From: Nonomuraea indica
Lineage (GTDB): Bacteria > Actinomycetota > Actinomycetes > Streptosporangiales > Streptosporangiaceae
Reading direction: 5' to 3'
Length of the DNA stretch: 64,000 bases
NCBI RefSeq assembly: GCF_002850745.1
Contig: NZ_KZ559480.1
Coordinates: forward strand, 1 to 64,000
Position numbers and translations under genes: made by a program. A model generated the notes under the pieces. That model made no database searches, was not told where the DNA came from, and was given only the letters and a program-made list of their open reading frames with translations. Shown here in pieces: positions 58,812 to 64,000 of the stretch; positions within the stretch are counted from its first letter, which is position 1, and each line of letters opens with the position of its first letter.

Positions 58812-60877
58812 GCATCCTTCAGGTGCGCGACCTCACCGTCACCTTCCCCGGCGACATCCAGGCCGTACGGGGCGTCAGCTACGAGGTCTCCCGCGGCGAG
58901 GTGCTCGGCATCGTCGGCGAGTCCGGCTCCGGCAAGTCGGTCACGTCGCTGGCCATCATGGGGCTGCTGCCGCGCGACGCCGTGGTCAGCGGCTCGGTCA
59001 AGCTGCACGACCGCGAGCTGATCGGCGTCGACGAGGACGAGCTCGTCAAGGTCCGCGGCAAGTCGATCAGCATGATCTTCCAGGATCCGCTGTCGGCGTT
59101 CACGCCCGTCTACACCATCGGCGACCAGATCGCCGAGGCCGTCCGCATCCACCAGAAGATGGCCAAGGACAAGGCCGCCAAGCGGGCCGTCGAGCTGCTC
59201 GACCTGGTCGGCATCCCGCACCCGGACGTGCGGGCCAAGTCCTTCCCGCACGAGTTCTCCGGCGGCATGCGCCAGCGCGCCATGATCGCGATGGCCATCG
59301 CCAACGATCCTGACCTGCTCATCTGCGACGAGCCGACCACCGCTCTGGACGTCACCATCCAGGCGCAGGTGCTGGAGGTGCTCAAGACCGCGCAGCGGGA
59401 GACCGGCGCCGGCATCGTGATGATCACCCACGACCTCGGGGTGATCGCCGGGATGGCCGACCGGGTGCTCGTCATGTACGCGGGCCGGCCCGTCGAGCAG
59501 GGCCCGGTGGACGAGCTGTACTACCGGCCGCGCATGCCGTACACGATGGGGCTGCTGGCCTCGATCCCCCGGATCGACGGCGAGGAGGGGCCGCTGGTGC
59601 CCATCGAGGGCAACCCGCCCTCCCCCGCCGCGCTGCCGCCCGGCTGCCCGTTCGCGCCGCGCTGCCCGATGCGCATCGACTCCTGCGACGAGGAGGAGCC
59701 GCCGCTGACCCCGATCGGGGGCGGCCGGCACGTGGCCTGCATCCGCTCGCGCGAGATCGAGCACAAGGGCCTGACGGGCGCCGACGTGTTCCCCGTGCCG
59801 GTCATCCCGCCGAGCGACGTGGTCCGGGTGCCGCGCGAGCAGCGTCCCACCGTGCTGGAGCTGGACGGGCTGGTGCGGCACTACCCGCTGATGAAGGGCG
59901 CGGTGTTCAAGCGGCGCGTCGGCACCGTGCACGCGGTGGACGGCATCAGCTTCGACATCGCCGAGGGCGAGACGCTCGCCCTGGTCGGCGAGTCCGGCTG
60001 CGGCAAGACGACCACGCTGCAGCAGATCATGCGGCTGGAGCCGCCACAGGGCGGCCGGGTCGTGGTGCTCGGCAAGGACAGCGCCCACCTGGACCGGGCG
60101 GCCAGGAAGTCGCTGCGCGGCGACCTGCAGATCGTCTTCCAGGACCCGATGGCGGCGCTGGACCCGCGCATGCCGGTCGGCGACATCATCGCCGAACCGC
60201 TGCGCGCGCACGGCCACAAGGACGTGGCCGCGCGGGTGGCCGAGCTGCTCTCGCTGGTCGGGCTGGCGCCCGAGCACGCCGAACGCTACCCGCAGCGCTT
60301 CTCCGGCGGGCAGCGCCAGCGCATCGGCATCGCCCGCGCGCTGGCCCTCGACCCGAAGCTGCTCGTGCTGGACGAGCCGGTATCGGCGCTGGACGTCTCC
60401 ATCCAGGCCGGCGTGATCAACCTGCTGGAGAAGCTGAAGAACACGCTGGGACTGTCGTACCTGTTCGTGGCGCACGACCTGGCCGTGGTCAGGCACCTGG
60501 CCGACCGGGTCGCGGTCATGTACCTCGGCAAGATCGCCGAGATCGGCGCGGTGGCGAACGTCTACGACCGGCCCGCGCACCCCTACACGCAGGCGCTGCT
60601 GTCGGCGATCCCGCTCCCCGACCCGGAGATGGAACGCACCCGTAAGCGGATCCTGCTCGAAGGGGACCTGCCCAGCCCGGCCGACCCGCCATCGGGTTGC
60701 CGGTTCCGCACCCGCTGCCCCAAGTTCGCCCGCCTGAGTGAGGCCGAGCGGCGGCGCTGTGTGGACGAAGAGCCCTCAGTTGTCCGGCTCGCGAGCGCCG
60801 CCGACCATGGCGCCGCCTGCCACTACGCAGAGGAGATCGAGGTCATCACGGCCTCGGGAGACCAGGAGGAAAAGTGA
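58808..60877 (+). CDS. Fused DppD-DppF ATPase of the ABC importer
   Basis: A 689-residue protein made of two complete ATPase domains. Domain 1 (1-330): Walker A GESGSGKS at 37-44, signature FSGGMRQRAMIA, Walker B LLICDEPTTALD. Domain 2 (about 350-685): Walker A GESGCGKT at 394-401, signature FSGGQRQRIGIA, Walker B LLVLDEPVSALD. Each ends in the Cys-rich oligo_HPY tail (CPFAPRCP; CRFRTRCP). The two halves are separate genes in most operons. The stop overlaps the binding-protein start. Confidence 0.95.
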   Translation: MSILQVRDLTVTFPGDIQAVRGVSYEVSRGEVLGIVGESGSGKSVTSLAIMGLLPRDAVVSGSVKLHDRELIGVDEDELVKVRGKSISMIFQDPLSAFTPVYTIGDQIAEAVRIHQKMAKDKAAKRAVELLDLVGIPHPDVRAKSFPHEFSGGMRQRAMIAMAIANDPDLLICDEPTTALDVTIQAQVLEVLKTAQRETGAGIVMITHDLGVIAGMADRVLVMYAGRPVEQGPVDELYYRPRMPYTMGLLASIPRIDGEEGPLVPIEGNPPSPAALPPGCPFAPRCPMRIDSCDEEEPPLTPIGGGRHVACIRSREIEHKGLTGADVFPVPVIPPSDVVRVPREQRPTVLELDGLVRHYPLMKGAVFKRRVGTVHAVDGISFDIAEGETLALVGESGCGKTTTLQQIMRLEPPQGGRVVVLGKDSAHLDRAARKSLRGDLQIVFQDPMAALDPRMPVGDIIAEPLRAHGHKDVAARVAELLSLVGLAPEHAERYPQRFSGGQRQRIGIARALALDPKLLVLDEPVSALDVSIQAGVINLLEKLKNTLGLSYLFVAHDLAVVRHLADRVAVMYLGKIAEIGAVANVYDRPAHPYTQALLSAIPLPDPEMERTRKRILLEGDLPSPADPPSGCRFRTRCPKFARLSEAERRRCVDEEPSVVRLASAADHGAACHYAEEIEVITASGDQEEK

Positions 60878-62583
60878 AGGTTGGATACCGGGCGGCAGCG
60901 GGGATCGCGGTCCTCGCCATGGCCGTCGCGGCCTGCGGCGGTGGCGGCGGCGACGCCAAGAAGCCCAGCGCCCAGCAGTCGCAGCAGGCGCAGCAGCAGA
61001 TGGCGGAGACCCCGTCCATCAGCATCAACCCGGTCGCCTACGACCAGGTCAAGGACGGCGGCACGGTGACGCTGGCGGTCGGGCAGTGGCCCAGCCAGTG
61101 GAACCCCAACCACGTCGACGGCAACCAGGCCGACACCGCCGACATGCTCGACACGATCCTGCCGCAGATGATGGTGGCCGACGAGAACGCCACGTTCACC
61201 CCGAACCCGGACTTCCTGACCGACGCGAAGGTGGACACCTCCTCGGGCAAGCAGGTCGTCACCTGGACGATCAACGACAAGGCCACGTGGTCGGACGGCA
61301 CGCCGATCACGTGGAAGGACGTCGAGGCCATGTGGACGGCCAACAGCGGCAAGAACAAGAAGTACAAGCCGGCCTCCACCGACGGCTGGGACCGCATCGA
61401 GTCGGTCACCAAGGGCGACTCCGACAAGGTCGCCGTCATGACGTTCGCCAAGAACTACCCCGACTGGCAGGGCCTGCTGTCCCGCTCGCCGCACCTGATC
61501 CCGGCCGCCACCAACGGCGACCCGGACAAGTACGAGAAGGACTACCTGCAGAAGATCCCCGTCACGGCCGGCCCGTTCAAGGTCGAGAAGATCGACGAGG
61601 GGACCAAGACGCTCACCGTCGTGCGTGACGACAAGTGGTGGGGCAAGAAGGCCAAGCTCGACAAGATCATCTTCCGGACGATCGAGACGCCGGCAGCGCA
61701 GGTCAACGCCTTCGCCAACGGCGAGCTCGACGCCGTGGAGATCCCGCCGGGCAGCCCCGCCGACCTCAAGCGGGCCAAGGAGGTGCCGAACGTCGACATC
61801 CGCAAGGCGCTCAGCCCGAACTGGCGGCACATCACCGTCAACAACCAGACCGAGTTCCTCAAGGACAAGTCGGTCCGGCACGCCGTCGCGTACGCGATCA
61901 ACCGTGACGTGATCACCCAGTCCGACCTGAAGGACATGGACTGGCCGTTGCAGACGCTCGGCAACCACGTCTTCATGAACAACCACAAGGGCTACGTCGA
62001 CAACTCCGGCGACCTCGGCAAGTACAACCCCGAGAAGGCCAAGCAGCTCCTCGACGCGGCCGGCTGGAAGCAGGACGGCGAGGTCCGCAAGAAGGACGGC
62101 AAGGAGTTCGCGCTGAGCTTCGTCGTCCCGGCTGGCGTCCCCTACGCCAAGACCGAGGGCGAGCTCACCCAGGCGATGCTCAAGGAGGTCGGCATCAAGC
62201 TGACCATCCGTCCCGTCCCCGATGACAAGTTCTTCACCGACTTCATCATCAAGGGCGACTTCGACCTGGTGCCGTTCTCCTGGATCGGCACGCCGCTGCC
62301 GATCGGCGCGCTGCCGCAGATCTACAAGACCGGCTCCGAGAGCAACTTCCCCAAGGGCAGCGACCCGGCCCTGGACGCGGCGATCGACGAGACGGTGGGC
62401 GAGATGGACCCGGCCAAGGCCATCGAGAAGGCCAACGCGGCCGACAAGCTCATCTGGGACATGGTGCACACCATCCCGCTGTACCAGCGCCCCGACATCC
62501 AGGCGACGAAGAAGACCCTCGCCAACTTCGGCCCCTGGGGCTACAAGGCTCCCGACTGGACCCAGGTCGGCTTCACCGGCTGA
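60874..62583 (+). CDS. Extracytoplasmic solute-binding lipoprotein (SBP_bac_5)
   Basis: A 569-residue ABC substrate-binding lipoprotein (DppA/OppA class). The lipobox is AVAAC (Cys21), followed by a Gln-rich linker. The SBP_bac_5 fold includes ATWSDGTPITWKDVEAMW and the conserved VRHAVAYAINRD. Its large size suits oligopeptides, but nickel chelates or sugars are possible. The GTG start at 60874 overlaps the ATPase stop (GTGA) after AGGAGG; being last in the operon is less common than first. Confidence 0.93.
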   Translation: MKVGYRAAAGIAVLAMAVAACGGGGGDAKKPSAQQSQQAQQQMAETPSISINPVAYDQVKDGGTVTLAVGQWPSQWNPNHVDGNQADTADMLDTILPQMMVADENATFTPNPDFLTDAKVDTSSGKQVVTWTINDKATWSDGTPITWKDVEAMWTANSGKNKKYKPASTDGWDRIESVTKGDSDKVAVMTFAKNYPDWQGLLSRSPHLIPAATNGDPDKYEKDYLQKIPVTAGPFKVEKIDEGTKTLTVVRDDKWWGKKAKLDKIIFRTIETPAAQVNAFANGELDAVEIPPGSPADLKRAKEVPNVDIRKALSPNWRHITVNNQTEFLKDKSVRHAVAYAINRDVITQSDLKDMDWPLQTLGNHVFMNNHKGYVDNSGDLGKYNPEKAKQLLDAAGWKQDGEVRKKDGKEFALSFVVPAGVPYAKTEGELTQAMLKEVGIKLTIRPVPDDKFFTDFIIKGDFDLVPFSWIGTPLPIGALPQIYKTGSESNFPKGSDPALDAAIDETVGEMDPAKAIEKANAADKLIWDMVHTIPLYQRPDIQATKKTLANFGPWGYKAPDWTQVGFTG

Positions 62584-62600
62584 CCTGTCCTCCAGCGCAC

Positions 62601-62636
62601 GAACCCCCGGCCGGCACTCCGGCCGGGGGTTCTTTT
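62601..62636 (+). terminator. Rho-independent terminator of the ABC importer operon
   Basis: GAACCCCCGGCCGG (62601-62614) and CCGGCCGGGGGTTC (62619-62632) form a perfect 14-bp stem with a CACT loop, followed by TTTT. It is 17 bases after the binding-protein stop and is the clearest terminator in the window. Confidence 0.92.
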
Positions 62637-62650
62637 CATGCCACTGGCTT

Positions 62651-62671
62651 TATATAACCAGACTGGTATAT
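62651..62671. promoter_or_regulatory. ArsR operator/promoter
   Basis: TATATAACCA-GAC-TGGTATATTA is a near-palindrome with perfect ACCA/TGGT cores and AT-rich flanks, ending nine bases before the ArsR ATG. Such AT-rich imperfect dyads are usual for ArsR repressors and overlap the likely -10 region. Confidence 0.6.
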
Positions 62672-62679
62672 TAGGGGGC

Positions 62680-63054
62680 ATGCGCTTCGACGTGCTCGCG
62701 GACCCCGCCCGCCGGCAGATCCTCGACCTGCTGCTCGAACGCCCCCGCCCGGTCGGCGAGCTGACCGAACGACTCGGCCTCACCCAGCCGGGCACCTCCA
62801 AGCACCTGCGTGTGCTCCGCGAGGCAGGCCTGGTCACCGTACGCAAGGACGCCCAGCGCCGCTGGTACGAACTGCGCCCCGGGCCGCTCGCCGAGATCGA
62901 CGCCTGGATCGCCCCCTACCGGCGGCTGTGGTCCACCGGCCTCGACCGCCTCGAACGCCACCTCGACACCATGCCCGACACCCCGGACACCCCGGTCACC
63001 GCTCCCGCAACCGCCGCGGGCCCGGCTCCGGACAGCTTGGAGGACCTCGCATGA
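62680..63054 (+). CDS. ArsR-family winged-helix regulator
   Basis: A 124-residue regulator: FDVLADPARRQILDLLLERPRPVGELTERLGLTQPGTSKHLRVLREAGLV is the ArsR winged helix in pattern, without the metal-site cysteines. The subfamily is typically paired with SRPBCC proteins, as here. GGGGG precedes the ATG. It overlaps the SRPBCC gene by ATGA and presumably controls its own operon. Confidence 0.9.
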   Translation: MRFDVLADPARRQILDLLLERPRPVGELTERLGLTQPGTSKHLRVLREAGLVTVRKDAQRRWYELRPGPLAEIDAWIAPYRRLWSTGLDRLERHLDTMPDTPDTPVTAPATAAGPAPDSLEDLA

Positions 63055-63842
63055 ACGAGCGCCTGCTCACCACGCCCGACGGCCGCAGCGTCCTGCACAT
63101 GCAGCGCCGCCTGGCTCACCCGCCCGCCAAGGTCTGGCGCGCGCTCACCGAGCCCGAGCACCTCGCCCAGTGGTTCCCCACCGAGGTGAGCATCGACGGC
63201 GACCAGGTCCGGTTCGGGTTCGGCCCCGGCGGCACCGTGATCGCGCACGACCCGCCCCGCCTGCTCGCCTTCACCTGGGGCGACGACGAGCTGCGCTGGG
63301 AGATCAGCCCCGACACCACGGGCGGCACCCTGCTCGACTTCACCCACACCTTCGCCGACCGCCATGGCGCCGCCAGCTTCGCCTCCGGCTGGCACACCTG
63401 CTTCGTCGCCCTGTCCCGGCTGCTCGACGGCCTGCGCCCGCACGCCCCCGGCGACACCGCCGCCCTGCACGAGCACTACGTCGCCATTCTCGGCCTGTCC
63501 GGCGGCACCGCCCGCGGCGGCACCGTACGCGTCGAACGGCAGCTCACCCGGCCCGCGCCCGTGGTGTGGCAGGCCCTGGACGGCGACCGGGCCACGGTCG
63601 GCGCTCCCCCGCCCGCGCCGTTCACCGCGGCCGGCGTCGAGGCCGGCCCGGTCACCCGTGCGGAGCCGGGCAAACTCCTGGAGTTCGACGCCGGCGCGGG
63701 CACGGTCCGGTGGGAGCTCACCGAGGGCACCGGCCACGGCGCGCGCCTCGTCATCACCCACAGGGACGACCCGGCCACCCTGCCCGCCTGGCGCGCCCAC
63801 GCCGAAGACCTCGCGACCACGGTGGCCGGCCTCACCATCTGA
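63051..63842 (+). CDS. SRPBCC (AHSA1-like) domain protein
   Basis: A 263-residue protein of two SRPBCC-like halves. The first (about 15-150) is a normal AHSA1 domain (RRLAHPPAKVWRALTEPEHLAQWFPTEV, LLDFTHTFADR, GWHTCF). The second (about 155-260) begins RVERQLTRPAPVVWQALDG and repeats the same opening, suggesting internal duplication. Partner of ArsR in a two-gene operon; the ligand is unknown. Confidence 0.87.
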   Translation: MNERLLTTPDGRSVLHMQRRLAHPPAKVWRALTEPEHLAQWFPTEVSIDGDQVRFGFGPGGTVIAHDPPRLLAFTWGDDELRWEISPDTTGGTLLDFTHTFADRHGAASFASGWHTCFVALSRLLDGLRPHAPGDTAALHEHYVAILGLSGGTARGGTVRVERQLTRPAPVVWQALDGDRATVGAPPPAPFTAAGVEAGPVTRAEPGKLLEFDAGAGTVRWELTEGTGHGARLVITHRDDPATLPAWRAHAEDLATTVAGLTI

Positions 63843-63900
63843 CCCCCGCCGCTCGGGCTCGCACGCCGGCCGGGCGGGCCGCACGCAGCAGGACGGCCCG

Positions 63901-64000
63901 TCAGGCGGTGAGCCCGAGCGCCGCCGCGGTGACCGCCCTGGCCCGCCGCGGCTCCAGCAGCAGATCCACGCTGTCGCACACCTGGTCCACACAGCCCACC
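63901..64000 (-). CDS. C-terminal end of an unidentified protein (partial)
   Basis: On the minus strand an open frame enters from the right edge and reads VDQVCDSVDLLLEPRRARA to a TGA at 63903-63901. The codon usage is normal for the region. The 33 residues visible are too few to name the protein. The gene converges on the SRPBCC gene. Confidence 0.45.
   Translation of the reverse strand, partial: VGCVDQVCDSVDLLLEPRRARAVTAAALGLTA

Overview
The window is very GC-rich actinomycete chromosome, with strongly G/C-biased third codon positions, frequent GTG and TTG starts, a mycothiol-type DinB/MDMPI protein, SARP/BTAD, ABATE-CGNR and WYL regulators, an Rv2578c-type radical SAM protein and a kdpFABC-DE locus of actinobacterial type. 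The style fits the Streptosporangiaceae (Nonomuraea or Streptosporangium-like), but that placement is an inference. I saw no rRNA, tRNA, CRISPR array, complete insertion sequence or prophage.

Layout. 0.2-6.2 kb: small regulator/enzyme pairs (large TetR; MDMPI-type protein and a glycosidase-like TIM barrel facing a TetR across two palindromes; SDR facing a WYL regulator across an inverted repeat). 6.3-16.4 kb: potassium uptake, with a KtrB-type channel subunit diverging from a complete Kdp operon (an upstream 27-residue peptide, KdpF, A, B, C and the KdpD/KdpE two-component system). 16.4-29 kb: amidotransferase/LysR pair, serine hydrolase, RecD2 helicase, L,D-transpeptidase lipoprotein, acetyltransferases, methyltransferase, PhyH-type oxygenase, radical SAM protein, SMR pump with its TetR, DUF952 and SnoaL-like proteins. 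29-36.6 kb: two very small proteins, an SLC13/DASS anion transporter, then hypX-like, XRE-MurA fusion and tyrosine recombinase genes in one direction. 36.7-40.8 kb: dehalogenase-like hydrolase, SARP/BTAD regulator and ACT-domain protein.

40.8-52.3 kb is an accessory, decayed-looking stretch. Intact modules (CGNR regulator with VOC and SRPBCC genes; ABC exporter; ABM/TetR/TrmO; CGNR/MFS; hydrolase/MarR; SDR) are separated by remnants of an ECF sigma factor, an HTH_42 (AlkZ-like) protein, a GNAT acetyltransferase and the tail of a CGNR gene. 52.3-56.2 kb: XRE facing methionine aminopeptidase, two back-to-back MerR regulators and a hydrolase. 56.2-62.6 kb: a minisatellite, then a four-gene oligopeptide-type ABC importer with both ATPases fused in one chain, closed by a textbook terminator. 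62.6-64 kb: ArsR/SRPBCC pair and the tail of one more gene.

The recurrent theme is divergent regulator/target pairs with readable palindromic operators, several lying on apparently leaderless promoters. The most unusual items are four CTAG cores at exact 13-bp spacing between the ABM and TetR genes, and the hypX-like gene (no hydrogenase genes in sight) directly followed by a DNA-binding-domain/MurA fusion with a palindrome at the junction.
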